Shown piece after piece: positions 1 through 7,106 of a stretch of 8,472 nucleotides of DNA. The stretch covers positions 1 to 8,472 of the forward strand of contig CACYBZ010000112.1 in NCBI GenBank assembly GCA_902772795.1. The letters are read 5' to 3'. The stretch is from an uncultured Ruminococcus sp. Lineage in GTDB: Bacteria; Bacillota; Clostridia; Oscillospirales; Acutalibacteraceae. The notes under the pieces were generated by a model. The model was not told the DNA's origin and did not search any database. It saw only the letters and a list, made by a program, of their open reading frames with translations. The translations under genes were made by a program, and so were the position numbers. Within the stretch, counting starts at the first letter, position 1. The number at the start of each line of letters is the position of its first letter.

Positions 1-872
1 CGGATAAAACAGCTGAGCAGAAATCCCAACGGAAAAGCCACAACAACACATAATTTTCGTGGCGAATTTCTGACAATATGCTTTTGTTTTGCCAGTATAC
101 AGCTTGAAACATAATGAACAGCGGTTTTCAGACGGAAAGTCAACGGTGTATTCTTAAATGAAAGATATAACCGCCTTATCTGTGCAAAACTGTTCGGACT
201 GGTATAATATTGTTTAATCATATTATTGGTCATACCGCCGTCCTGATATTCCACCACACAAAGACTTTTGTTAAGTACCAGTAAATCGTATTCCATGCTG
301 ATTTGCAGGTGCATATAATGTGGATTGAAATTTTTCTCATCACCGAAAGAGGGCATGGGAGCGACTTTCTTATATAAGTCACTGCGGATAACATTTTTTC
401 TGTCACCGTTATGTATGTGATAGACATTCGTCAGCAGACCGATTAAATTGATGGATTTTCTTTCAGGGAGGAGGTCGCCGATAATTTCGCCGTTTTCCTT
501 GCTGTCGAGTGCAACAATTCCGCCATACTGTTCACTGCCGTTTTTCTGCCAGAATTCGGTGATAATAGCAATAGCGTCATTCGGCATATAGTCATCGGAA
601 TCAATACATACGGCAAGTTCTGTTTCAAGATGGGCGATAGCTTCATTATAAGCGGTATGCAGTCCGCCGTTTTCCTTGTAAATATACTGAATTTCAAAAT
701 CCTTTTCGCTGTCGATCCAGTTTCGGACGACAGCTTTTGTATTATCTGTCGACCCGTCATCAATGACCAGCCACAGAAAATTTTTTGATGTCTGATTTTT
801 TAACGACTGATACAGTCGTGGCAACAATTCGGCACGATTGTAAGACGGTGTAAATACGGTGATATCAACCAT
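1..872 (-). CDS. Family 2 glycosyltransferase, C-terminus beyond window
   Basis: This is probably a cytoplasmic inverting glycosyltransferase with a GT-A fold that moves a sugar from a nucleotide-sugar onto a growing glycan. About 290 residues are visible, and the frame stays open to base 3, so the stop codon lies outside the window. The N-terminus VDITVFTPSYNRAELL is typical of the family. The nucleotide-binding motif DDGSTD is at residues 38-43 and the metal-binding IDSDD at 90-94. A later VEYQDGGMT segment resembles the acceptor half of clostridial 'glycosyltransferase family A' proteins. The visible end is hydrophobic. The ATG at 872 is preceded by TAAGGAG (890-884), which overlaps the stop codon of the upstream glycosyltransferase gene. 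Only 15 nt separate the two genes, so co-transcription and translational coupling are likely. The sugar donor and acceptor cannot be read from the sequence. Confidence 0.9.
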   Translation of the reverse strand, partial: MVDITVFTPSYNRAELLPRLYQSLKNQTSKNFLWLVIDDGSTDNTKAVVRNWIDSEKDFEIQYIYKENGGLHTAYNEAIAHLETELAVCIDSDDYMPNDAIAIITEFWQKNGSEQYGGIVALDSKENGEIIGDLLPERKSINLIGLLTNVYHIHNGDRKNVIRSDLYKKVAPMPSFGDEKNFNPHYMHLQISMEYDLLVLNKSLCVVEYQDGGMTNNMIKQYYTSPNSFAQIRRLYLSFKNTPLTFRLKTAVHYVSSCILAKQKHIVRNSPRKLCVVVAFPLGFLLSCFI

Positions 873-887
873 AAACGGAAAAACTCC

Positions 888-1874
888 TTATCTGATTTTT
901 GTAATGTACAAACGCAACAGTTTCATTGTCAGCGTAAAGCCGAGATATTTATTGAAAGTGTATACCTTTCTGACTTTGGGATTCCAATGGTAATCCAGCA
1001 GATAGCGGTGTTGTTTCATATCCTTGAGTACGTCCGAAATATCGTCCAGACAGACGCAACACACATTCAGAACGGTAATATATTGATAAGCAATGTAATT
1101 CATAAAAGCAGTTCTGGCTTTATCATCAAATTTATCTGCCATTGCCAGGGCTTTAAAGACGTTCTGTTTTGCATCGACGATATTTTTTCGGCGTAGGGCA
1201 TGGGCGATGGAAGTGTCACGCTGAATATAGATATAGAAATTGTCATTGACCACAGAAAAAGACTGGGCATACAGCATTAATCTGGCACTCCATTCGATAT
1301 CTTCTGAATAAATGCCCTTTTCAAAATAAAGATTGTTGTCCAGGAACAACGTTCTTTTGATTACCTTAGCCCATGCGGACGAAATAAAGACATTCTGTTT
1401 AATCAGGTCTGTCAGTTGAGAAGCCTTGTCAGTACGGTCAATGGAAAGAGTCTGATAATCGGGGTTGTATTCGACAATCTTGTTTTCCGCCTCAAACAGA
1501 TATTGAAAAAAGAAAAAAAGAACGTCACTATGTTCCGCCTCAATTTTTTGGGCGATGTGTTCCAGAGCTTTATCGGAATTCCAATAGTCGTCACTGTCCA
1601 GAAAAATGATATAATCCCCTGTAGCGGAATCAATACCGAAATTTCTTGCGTCAGACAGACCGCCGTTCTGTTTATGAATAACTTTGATACGACTGTCTTT
1701 TTCGGCATAGCTGTCGCAGATTTGGGGACAGTTGTCTTTTGCACCGTCATCGACCAGAATAATTTCAAAATTTCTGTAGGTTTGTTGTAAAACGCTGTCG
1801 ACTGACTTGTGAATATAATTTTCAACATTGTATACAGGCATGATTACCGAAAATTTACAGGATTGATTTTTCAT
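888..1874 (-). CDS. Family 2 glycosyltransferase
   Basis: This is a probable cytoplasmic GT2 glycosyltransferase of 328 residues, acting in cell-surface glycan synthesis. The GT-A domain starts at once (KFSVIMPVYNVENYI, residues 7-21). It carries DDGAKD at 42-47, where most relatives have Ser at the fourth position, then NGGLSDARNFG at 70-80, the metal-binding DSDD at 93-96, and SEDIEW at 190-195, which fits the ED motif that usually supplies the catalytic base. The rest, to residue 328, is a mixed helical region ending in basic residues (RLYITKIR). The start at 1874 is chosen over an in-frame ATG at 1928. The GT domain begins right after the former, AAGGTGG lies 13 nt upstream of it (1894-1888), and the 1928 codon falls inside a promoter -10 region. 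The spacing of 13 nt is a little long. It is the first gene of a minus-strand operon that continues with the next glycosyltransferase. Substrates are unknown. Confidence 0.9.
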   Translation of the reverse strand: MKNQSCKFSVIMPVYNVENYIHKSVDSVLQQTYRNFEIILVDDGAKDNCPQICDSYAEKDSRIKVIHKQNGGLSDARNFGIDSATGDYIIFLDSDDYWNSDKALEHIAQKIEAEHSDVLFFFFQYLFEAENKIVEYNPDYQTLSIDRTDKASQLTDLIKQNVFISSAWAKVIKRTLFLDNNLYFEKGIYSEDIEWSARLMLYAQSFSVVNDNFYIYIQRDTSIAHALRRKNIVDAKQNVFKALAMADKFDDKARTAFMNYIAYQYITVLNVCCVCLDDISDVLKDMKQHRYLLDYHWNPKVRKVYTFNKYLGFTLTMKLLRLYITKIR

Positions 1875-1916
1875 GATAATAAAACAGCCACCTTGTTTTT
1901 GAATTGAATTACTCTT

Positions 1917-1945
1917 ATTATATAGCAAAACACCAAGTAAGGCAA
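1917..1945 (-). promoter_or_regulatory. SigA-type promoter of the glycosyltransferase operon
   Basis: Read on the minus strand there is TTGCCT (1945-1940), a 17-nt spacer, and a perfect TATAAT (1922-1917). Transcription should start near 1910, giving a leader of about 35 nt before the ATG at 1874. Both hexamers and the spacing match the housekeeping sigma factor consensus well. It is divergent from the pduL promoter, and the two -35 boxes are about 50 bp apart across AT-rich DNA. Confidence 0.8.
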
Positions 1946-1995
1946 TATTGTGAAAGAGAAAAAAGCGTAACTGTAAATAAATTTAACAAAAACGG

Positions 1996-2024
1996 TTGAA
2001 TTTTCCATGAAAAAGTTGTAAAAT
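1996..2024 (+). promoter_or_regulatory. SigA-type promoter of pduL
   Basis: TTGAAT (1996-2001) and TAAAAT (2019-2024) are separated by exactly 17 nt, a good housekeeping-sigma promoter. Transcription would start around 2031. This gives pduL its own promoter and a leader of about 60 nt containing a small hairpin and the ribosome binding site. A second AT-rich hexamer, TATAAA at 2030-2035, lacks a matching -35 box and is judged secondary. Confidence 0.75.
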
Positions 2025-2045
2025 TGATGTATAAATGATTCGTCT

Positions 2046-2061
2046 GTCTGTCGGGACAGGC
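2046..2061 (+). other. Small hairpin in the pduL leader
   Basis: GTCTGT and ACAGGC can pair around a CGGG loop, giving a six-pair stem with one G-U pair. It sits between the predicted transcription start and the ribosome binding site. It has no T-tract, so it is not an intrinsic terminator. It is too short to call a riboswitch and may have no function. Confidence 0.3.
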
Positions 2062-2078
2062 GGTATCATAAACTATCT

Positions 2079-2085
2079 AAGGTGG
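2079..2085 (+). promoter_or_regulatory. Ribosome binding site that sets the pduL start
   Basis: AAGGTGG lies 8 nt before the ATG at 2094. The in-frame ATG at 2088 would be only 2 nt away, and a GTG at 2082 falls within the site itself. The start at 2094 is therefore preferred. Confidence 0.75.
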
Positions 2086-2093
2086 TAATGACA

Positions 2094-2669
2094 ATGAACA
2101 GAATCGTAATGGTAGAAACATCGGCAAGACATATCCATGTTACACAGGAAGTACTGGAAACGTTGTTCGGCAAAGGGGCAACGCTCACCAACAAAAAGGA
2201 TTTATCTCAGCCGGGACAGTTTGCTTGTGTAGAAAAAGTCAGAGTAGTAGGCCCTAAAGGGGAATTCAATATGTCCATTCTGGGTCCTGTAAGAAAAGAT
2301 ACACAGGTTGAACTTTCAATGTCAGACGCAAGAAAAATCGGTATTTCCGCACCCATCAGAGAATCGGGCGATGTAGCAGGAACACCGGGCTGTAAGCTGA
2401 TAGGACCTGAAGGAGAAGTGGAAATTGCTCAGGGTGTCATGGTAGCGAAAAGACACGTTCATCTTGACCCCGAAACAGCTGAAAAGTTCGGCATTACGGA
2501 CAAGCAGATTGTATCAGTAAAAGTCGGTGCTAATGAGAGAAACGTTATTTTTGGCGATGTTGTTGCAAGAGTAAGTTCCAGTTATGCTCCTGCCGTACAT
2601 CTTGACACAGACGAAGCCAACGCAGCAGGTCTTACGGGAACAACGGACGGCGAAATTCTCACAGATTAA
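2094..2669 (+). CDS. pduL: PduL-type phosphate acyltransferase (phosphotransacylase)
   Basis: This enzyme interconverts acyl-CoA plus phosphate with acyl-phosphate plus CoA, usually acetyl or propionyl, and feeds acetate or propionate kinase for ATP synthesis. The 191-residue protein has the paired PduL beta-barrel layout. SARHIHV (residues 10-16) and AKRHVHL (118-124) each supply a His-x-His pair, and a further His is in VHLDTDEAN (H169). In known PduL structures such histidines plus a Glu hold two zinc ions. E73 is the likely Glu by spacing. The protein begins directly at the first domain and lacks the N-terminal encapsulation peptide of microcompartment PduL, so it is probably a free cytosolic enzyme standing in for Pta. 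It has its own promoter, stands alone between two glycan operons on the other strand, and ends just before a terminator. No acetate kinase or shell protein gene is in view. The family assignment is firm. The acyl group is inferred. Confidence 0.94.
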   Translation: MNRIVMVETSARHIHVTQEVLETLFGKGATLTNKKDLSQPGQFACVEKVRVVGPKGEFNMSILGPVRKDTQVELSMSDARKIGISAPIRESGDVAGTPGCKLIGPEGEVEIAQGVMVAKRHVHLDPETAEKFGITDKQIVSVKVGANERNVIFGDVVARVSSSYAPAVHLDTDEANAAGLTGTTDGEILTD

Positions 2670-2681
2670 TCACAAAATAAA

Positions 2682-2715
2682 ACGACAGTTACCTTTTTCG
2701 GTGACTGTCGTTTTT
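2682..2715. terminator. Bidirectional intrinsic terminator between convergent genes
   Basis: A 12-pair stem (2682-2693 with 2700-2711, including one T-G pair) encloses the loop TTTTTC. On the plus strand it runs into TTTTT after pduL. On the minus strand it is followed by TTTTATTTT, because the plus strand has an A-rich run just before the stem. It therefore fits as the end of both pduL and the five-gene minus-strand operon whose last stop codon is at 2786. The stretch 2716-2785 holds nothing else recognisable. Confidence 0.9.
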
Positions 2716-2785
2716 ACTGATATTTTCCGTGAAATCCGTGGGCAAGATAGCCAGGAAAACGGTTGAACAATACAGAGAAATTCTT

Positions 2786-4294
2786 TTATGCAGAACCGCT
2801 TTTCTCAGCAACATCACACGCTGTGGCATTGTCTGACTGGCGGAACAGCGTTCTGAAATGAAACGTTTCGGCGGTATGGTCATACTTTTTCATATAACAA
2901 CAGGTATATCCTACAAAATACCAGAACATGGCAATCATATAGGAATGTTCCAGAAGAATAGTTTTTTCGATAAGGGCGTACACACAGTAGGCACACAGAA
3001 ACGAAAAAAGACAGATAAACGGACTGTTTTTCAAATCGCCTGTTTCCAGAAAAACAGATTTGAAAAGATGTTTTCCGAATGTCATGGCGAAGCCGAGGAA
3101 AATCACAAAACCGACAAGACCGTTTCCGACCAGAATTGTCAGATAGCCGTTGTGCAGATCGGAATATTTAAAGCCATGTTCCATCAGTCTTGAGCCGTAC
3201 AGAACGATATTTTCCTTTCCTACGCCGAAAATAGGATAGTTGGCAAAGACAACAACAGCTTTTTGCAATAATTTGATTCTACCGCTGTCCAGATTATCAT
3301 TTTCATGGGCGAAGGTAACAACACTCATTTTTTCATCGACGGATTTTTCGGAAGGAGAAGGGTCTTTTATCGGGTCAATAGCTTTTCCCTGACTGACGGC
3401 ATTTCCCGCAGTCAGGGCGACGGAAACCGCCTTGTTAGAGAAAATACGCAGTCCGATAAGTCCGCCAAGTAACGTCACGGCAACGACAAGGGAACAACTG
3501 GCAACAACAATCAGTTTTTTCAGACTGACGTTTTTCAGTTCACAGAAAAGGCGGTAACTTATATTGACGATGATATAACCGCACAGCAACAGCAAAGACC
3601 CGTTGGAGTCACTGAGAAAAATGCCCAACGCATTAATCAGTGAGAATATCACCAGAAATTTTCGGGAAAAAATTCTTTTTCTGCCACTGTAACGGTATAA
3701 GTCCGACTTATCAAGAATGTGAGCAAAGACAATAGCGACAACACCATAAAAAGCCAGTAAGTTAGGATTGACAAATACACCTGTAAAGCGGTTTTCATAG
3801 ATGACCATACGGTAAGAACGTCCTGTAAAGGTAAAATCCTGTTCACCGAAAGGCAATGTCACAAAGCTTACCAGCATAGCGAGTGTTGTGGCAATAAGGA
3901 TAAAGTGAGCAATAATATAAAATTCCTTATAGATATCCGTCTTGTCAGTTTCAGTGTGAACGCCGTAGAGAATGAAAAAACACACCGCAACATGACATAA
4001 CAGGACAAGATTAAGAAACAGATTATCAAAGATATGTATGATACAGGTTATCAGATAAGCAACGATGAAAGCAATAAGCCATGTCACATAGAGAATTTTC
4101 TGAAAGCGTCCGTGACGTATATACTGTCTGACAATCAACACGATTCCCCAGATAGTCATCAGATATTTGATACTGTGGGCGATAATTTCGGTGTGGCAGA
4201 AGCAGGTAAAAAACAGGGCTACCGCATAGACTATCCGAAACAAAGAAATATCCGAAAATACTTTTTTCAATACATTATGTTTTTTAACCGTCAT
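2786..4294 (-). CDS. O-antigen ligase / Wzy-type polysaccharide polymerase
   Basis: This is an integral membrane protein of 502 residues of the Wzy_C/O-antigen ligase family. It is expected to polymerise or transfer lipid-linked glycan units on the outer face of the membrane. Many hydrophobic segments run through the protein. Family signatures include GVFVNPN (residues 172-178), a DSNGSLLLL stretch at 229-237 where relatives often have a Ser-Arg/Gly motif, an outside loop at about 285-380, SGR (337-339), PIFGVG (354-359), and HNGYLTILVGNGLVG (381-395), whose His matches the conserved His of the family. The charged tail at 468-502 is probably cytoplasmic. The ATG at 4294 has GGGGA about 10 nt upstream and is preferred. 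A GTG at 4324 in the same frame would add 10 residues and overlap the upstream gene by 11 nt. The gene is last in the operon, straight after the priming sugar transferase, which suits a polymerase. Polymerase and ligase cannot be told apart from sequence. Confidence 0.88.
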   Translation of the reverse strand: MTVKKHNVLKKVFSDISLFRIVYAVALFFTCFCHTEIIAHSIKYLMTIWGIVLIVRQYIRHGRFQKILYVTWLIAFIVAYLITCIIHIFDNLFLNLVLLCHVAVCFFILYGVHTETDKTDIYKEFYIIAHFILIATTLAMLVSFVTLPFGEQDFTFTGRSYRMVIYENRFTGVFVNPNLLAFYGVVAIVFAHILDKSDLYRYSGRKRIFSRKFLVIFSLINALGIFLSDSNGSLLLLCGYIIVNISYRLFCELKNVSLKKLIVVASCSLVVAVTLLGGLIGLRIFSNKAVSVALTAGNAVSQGKAIDPIKDPSPSEKSVDEKMSVVTFAHENDNLDSGRIKLLQKAVVVFANYPIFGVGKENIVLYGSRLMEHGFKYSDLHNGYLTILVGNGLVGFVIFLGFAMTFGKHLFKSVFLETGDLKNSPFICLFSFLCAYCVYALIEKTILLEHSYMIAMFWYFVGYTCCYMKKYDHTAETFHFRTLFRQSDNATACDVAEKSGSA

Positions 4295-4313
4295 AGCTTT
4301 ACTATCCCCGTTA

Positions 4314-4997
4314 TCACAGTACACCGCCGACTGTCTTGAACATTACTTTAAGATCATATAAAACATTGAATTTCCGATAATAGTCCAGATTCAGTACCAT
4401 TTTCTGCGGAAGAATAATTTCCATATAATTTTTGTCAACCAAAGCAGGGTCGGTAAAGAATTCATCATTGTCCTTGAACGAAATACTCGCCATGGAAGTA
4501 ATTCCCGCAGGGGTGAGTAAAGTGGCATACATATCGGGGGTATACATATTGACGTATTTGGGCACTTCGGGACGTGTGCCGACAAAACTCATATCCCCCA
4601 GCAGAACATTGAACACCTGTGGAAATTCATCAATACGGTATTTCCGCATTTTCTTGCCGATTCGGGTAATACGGCTGTCGTTGGCTTCGGTAAGCAGATT
4701 ACCTTTTTCTTCAGCGTCCTGTATCATTGTCCGAAATTTGAAAATCTTGAATTTTTTGCCGTAAGTAGTTACCCGTGTCTGTTTGAAAATGATATCGCCT
4801 TTGGAATCGCATTTTATCATTACAGCGATGATCAGCATGGGAATGGCCAGTATGACAATCAGCAACAGAGAAAGAATAATATCCATCACTCTTTTGAGGA
4901 AGAGTGATATTTTTTTATGGGAAAGAATATCGTAATAAATTTTAACCTGTTCATTTTTCATATAGTCAGGGAGCGTTTCCCATTTGCAAAGTATCAT
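4314..4997 (-). CDS. Polyprenyl-phosphate sugar-1-phosphate transferase (priming enzyme)
   Basis: This enzyme of 227 residues transfers a sugar-1-phosphate from a nucleotide-sugar to undecaprenyl phosphate at the inner membrane face, the first step of lipid-linked glycan assembly. It is a short monotopic member of the bacterial sugar transferase family (PF02397). LKRVMDI (34-40) leads into one hydrophobic segment (about 38-61) that contains a proline, as in the re-entrant helix of PglC-like enzymes. The catalytic part has FKFRTM (86-91), IDEFPQ (122-127) with the Asp-Glu pair, and GDMSFVGTRPEVP (134-146). It lacks the extra membrane domains of WcaJ/WbaP-type long forms. The start at 4997 forms an ATGA overlap with the ispD stop and has AAGAGGT 7 nt upstream. 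It lies between ispD and the polymerase gene. The sugar is not predictable, although GlcNAc, Glc, Gal and diNAcBac-like donors are common in the family. Confidence 0.93.
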   Translation of the reverse strand: MILCKWETLPDYMKNEQVKIYYDILSHKKISLFLKRVMDIILSLLLIVILAIPMLIIAVMIKCDSKGDIIFKQTRVTTYGKKFKIFKFRTMIQDAEEKGNLLTEANDSRITRIGKKMRKYRIDEFPQVFNVLLGDMSFVGTRPEVPKYVNMYTPDMYATLLTPAGITSMASISFKDNDEFFTDPALVDKNYMEIILPQKMVLNLDYYRKFNVLYDLKVMFKTVGGVL

Positions 4998-5689
4998 AGC
5001 AATACCTCTTTCTGTTTCAGAAAAATTTCGGCAGTCAGAATATCTTCAGGTGTTGTCAGTTTGATGTTGGTGGGAAAATCAGGTGTGACATAAACTCTTT
5101 TTCCCATGGTTTCAATTAACTGACAGTCATCTGTATAGTCTTTATTTTCGCTGACAGCTTTCTGTACGGCTTGCAGGTAGATTGTTTTTTCAAAAACCTG
5201 TGGGGTATGAATGGCAATCAAGGAACTTCTTTCGGGTGTACTCTGAATGAAATTTTCTTTGTCAACGACCTTGATAGTATCCTTGACATTCACGCCCAGT
5301 GCCGAACTTCCGTAGACAGAGGCATTACGGATAACCAGATTGATTTTTTCGGTACTGACAAGAGGTCTTGCCCCGTCATGAATAGCGATATAGTCGGTAT
5401 CGTCGCTGACAAGCCGTAAACCGTTGATAACAGATTGTTGTCTGGTATTTCCGCCGACAGTGAGGTCTTTCAATTTGGAGATATGGTATTTCAGAGCAAG
5501 GGAACGGATAATTTCCTTGTCCTGCATTCGGCAGACCACAATAATTTCAGTGACGGTTTCCGCATTTTGAAAGGCGGTGAGTGTATGTACGATAGTTTCT
5601 TTTCCGCAAAGGGGAATGAGTTGTTTGCTGATGTTCATACCCATGCGGGTAGACTGTCCCGCACCGACGATAATGGCTGTTGTTTTCAT
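4994..5689 (-). CDS. ispD: 2-C-methyl-D-erythritol 4-phosphate cytidylyltransferase
   Basis: IspD joins CTP and methylerythritol 4-phosphate to give CDP-methylerythritol in the MEP isoprenoid pathway, in the cytosol. The protein is 231 residues, the normal family length. The nucleotide loop GAGQSTRMG (9-17) is followed by K22, then HDGARP (104-109), KDTIK (136-140), TPERS (151-155), HTPQVF (161-166) and NIKLTTPED (208-216). These line up by spacing with E. coli residues R20, K27, D106, T140, R157 and K213, which bind CTP or substrate. The start at 5689 overlaps the stop of the hydrolase gene as ATGA and has CAGGTGA 7 nt upstream. Being coupled to a priming sugar transferase suggests a link to undecaprenyl carrier supply. 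A TarI-like enzyme making CDP-ribitol is the main alternative, because it is a close relative, but no TarJ-type reductase gene is nearby. Confidence 0.87.
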   Translation of the reverse strand: MKTTAIIVGAGQSTRMGMNISKQLIPLCGKETIVHTLTAFQNAETVTEIIVVCRMQDKEIIRSLALKYHISKLKDLTVGGNTRQQSVINGLRLVSDDTDYIAIHDGARPLVSTEKINLVIRNASVYGSSALGVNVKDTIKVVDKENFIQSTPERSSLIAIHTPQVFEKTIYLQAVQKAVSENKDYTDDCQLIETMGKRVYVTPDFPTNIKLTTPEDILTAEIFLKQKEVLL

Positions 5690-7092
5690 TGAGCAATCAC
5701 CTGTTCTTCTTCCATAGTGTCAGAATTTTCCTGTTCTTGGTTATTTTCCGTTACTTCTTCCGAAACAACTTCGTCATACAGTTCTTCGGCAGGCGGGTCA
5801 GTGGGAGGTTCAGTAGGTGCAGGAGTGGGTTTTTCAGTAGGCTTTTCAGTAGGTTTTTCAGTAGGCTTTTCGGTAGGCGGTTCTGTGGCAACGTCTTCAG
5901 GAAACAGTACCTTTTCAATATCCGTCATTAAAGAAAGCCCTGTCTGTTGCAAAGCACGGTCATTGATATTGGAAAGTCCGATAATTTTTATGCCTCTTTT
6001 TTTGGTGACGATATCAATCGCATAATACAGTTCCGTATTGCCCGTATGATAGTAGTAGTCATTGGTCACAAACCAGCCGAAACCGTAGTTATAACCATTT
6101 TCCCCTGCGTTGACAGCCTGTTGAAATGACTTTTCACTGATAACTTTTTTATCATTGTAAGCGTTGAGCCATTTAAGCATATCGCCCGTAGTCGAAACAA
6201 TTTCCCCTGCGGAATAAAAATAGGAACTGTCCACTTTGAGCCCTTTTGTCCATGCCGTATCAAGATAACCCTGAGAATCCGTATCCGCCATACTCATTGA
6301 CGAATTATCCATATAGAGCGGATAAAGGATTTCATCATGAATATACTGTTCATAGCTTTTTCCGCTGACTTTTTGGATAATCATTCCCATTACATAGTAG
6401 TTGGTATTGCAATAGGAAAACATATCTCCGGGATTAAAATACATACCCGTTTGATTTACCCAGTCAATCAGTTCCTTGTCGGAAAATGTAGAATCAGCGT
6501 CCCGTTCTTCAGCTTCGAGCAGATAGATGTACTGGTTAAGATAGTCGGGCAGACCCGAACACATATTGACCAGGTGTCTGATTTTGACTTCTTTTGGAAT
6601 TTTGAGTTCTTTAACATATTTGGTAACACTGTCGTCAAGCGACAATTTTTTTTCCTGTGCCAGTCTGGCGATAGCGGCAGCGGTAAACTGTTTGGTACAC
6701 GACCCTATTTCATATCTGGTATCGAGCGTATTGGGAATTTTCTTGTCCTTATCGCTGTATCCCATCGCCTTGTGATAAATCACCTCATCGCCGACCGCAA
6801 TGAGAAATGTACCGTTGAATTTCATTGCATTGAGTTTGGTATCGGCAAGTTCTTCTATTTTTTTCAGGGAACTTTTTTCAAAAGCCGACTTTATTTTTCT
6901 GGTTTCAGGTTCAGGCGGACGGGTAGGTTTTGTTGGTGACTCTTTGTAATTGGACTTCAGTTGTATTTTTTTTGTTCCTGTTTCTTCGATATTCGGTGCT
7001 GATGTTTTGAGATTGCTTACACCTATCATCGCAAACATCACGACAAAAAACATAATCAATAGCAGTACTTTTTTATTGGATTTCACTTTCAT
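5686..7092 (-). CDS. Membrane-anchored serine hydrolase, beta-lactamase/DD-peptidase fold
   Basis: This is a probable extracellular serine hydrolase or transferase of 468 residues in the PF00144 family (class C beta-lactamase, DD-carboxypeptidase and esterase relatives). A basic N-terminus and one hydrophobic helix (about 9-26), with no clear lipobox, suggest an uncleaved anchor. A Pro-rich linker at 52-63 follows. The catalytic domain spans about 75-398 and has all three active-site motifs: SCTK (131-134, nucleophile Ser131), YCN (227-229) and HTG (349-351). After it comes a tail, TEKP repeats and other Pro/Thr-rich sequence (about 402-435), then a very acidic end. No LPXTG or SLH anchor is seen. 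The ATG at 7092 follows AAAGGGG by 7 nt, and this site overlaps the stop of the upstream gene. An in-frame ATG at 7125 lies inside that gene and is rejected. The substrate is unknown: peptidoglycan peptide, ester-linked D-Ala and a glycan acyl group are all possible. A resistance role is unlikely from context. Confidence 0.88.
   Translation of the reverse strand: MKVKSNKKVLLLIMFFVVMFAMIGVSNLKTSAPNIEETGTKKIQLKSNYKESPTKPTRPPEPETRKIKSAFEKSSLKKIEELADTKLNAMKFNGTFLIAVGDEVIYHKAMGYSDKDKKIPNTLDTRYEIGSCTKQFTAAAIARLAQEKKLSLDDSVTKYVKELKIPKEVKIRHLVNMCSGLPDYLNQYIYLLEAEERDADSTFSDKELIDWVNQTGMYFNPGDMFSYCNTNYYVMGMIIQKVSGKSYEQYIHDEILYPLYMDNSSMSMADTDSQGYLDTAWTKGLKVDSSYFYSAGEIVSTTGDMLKWLNAYNDKKVISEKSFQQAVNAGENGYNYGFGWFVTNDYYYHTGNTELYYAIDIVTKKRGIKIIGLSNINDRALQQTGLSLMTDIEKVLFPEDVATEPPTEKPTEKPTEKPTEKPTPAPTEPPTDPPAEELYDEVVSEEVTENNQEQENSDTMEEEQVIAQ
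5831..5878 (-). repeat. Four tandem 12-bp units encoding Pro-Thr-Glu-Lys
   Basis: Four consecutive 12-bp units on the plus strand (TTTTCAGTAGGC or a form with one or two changes) lie at 5831, 5843, 5855 and 5867. Read on the minus strand they encode repeated PTEK in the tail of the serine hydrolase. The unit length is a multiple of three, so gain or loss of a unit changes the tail length without breaking the frame. Confidence 0.92.
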
Positions 7093-7099
7093 CAAATTA

Positions 7100-7106
7100 C
7101 CCCTTT
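7100..7106 (-). promoter_or_regulatory. Ribosome binding site that sets the serine hydrolase start
   Basis: AAAGGGG on the minus strand sits 7 nt before the ATG at 7092 and shares a base with the stop codon of the nucleotidyltransferase gene (7108-7106). It supports the 7092 start and coupled translation. Confidence 0.75.

Noticed and set aside
1506..1519. A6-G-A7 tract inside the second glycosyltransferase gene as a phase-variation switch
   Set aside because: The tract encodes a run of Phe in an intact frame, and runs of six or seven A are common in AT-rich coding DNA, so there is no evidence of switching.
4295..4324. GTG start for the O-antigen ligase protein at 4324
   Set aside because: It adds ten polar residues that lack family support and has only a weak upstream site. 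The ATG at 4294 has GGGGA at suitable spacing. The GTG cannot be fully excluded because overlaps occur in this operon.
5717..6025. Plus-strand open frame with repeated Gly-Phe-Ser-Val residues
   Set aside because: It is the antisense reading of the 12-bp repeat in the serine hydrolase gene, with no ribosome binding site and no known domain.
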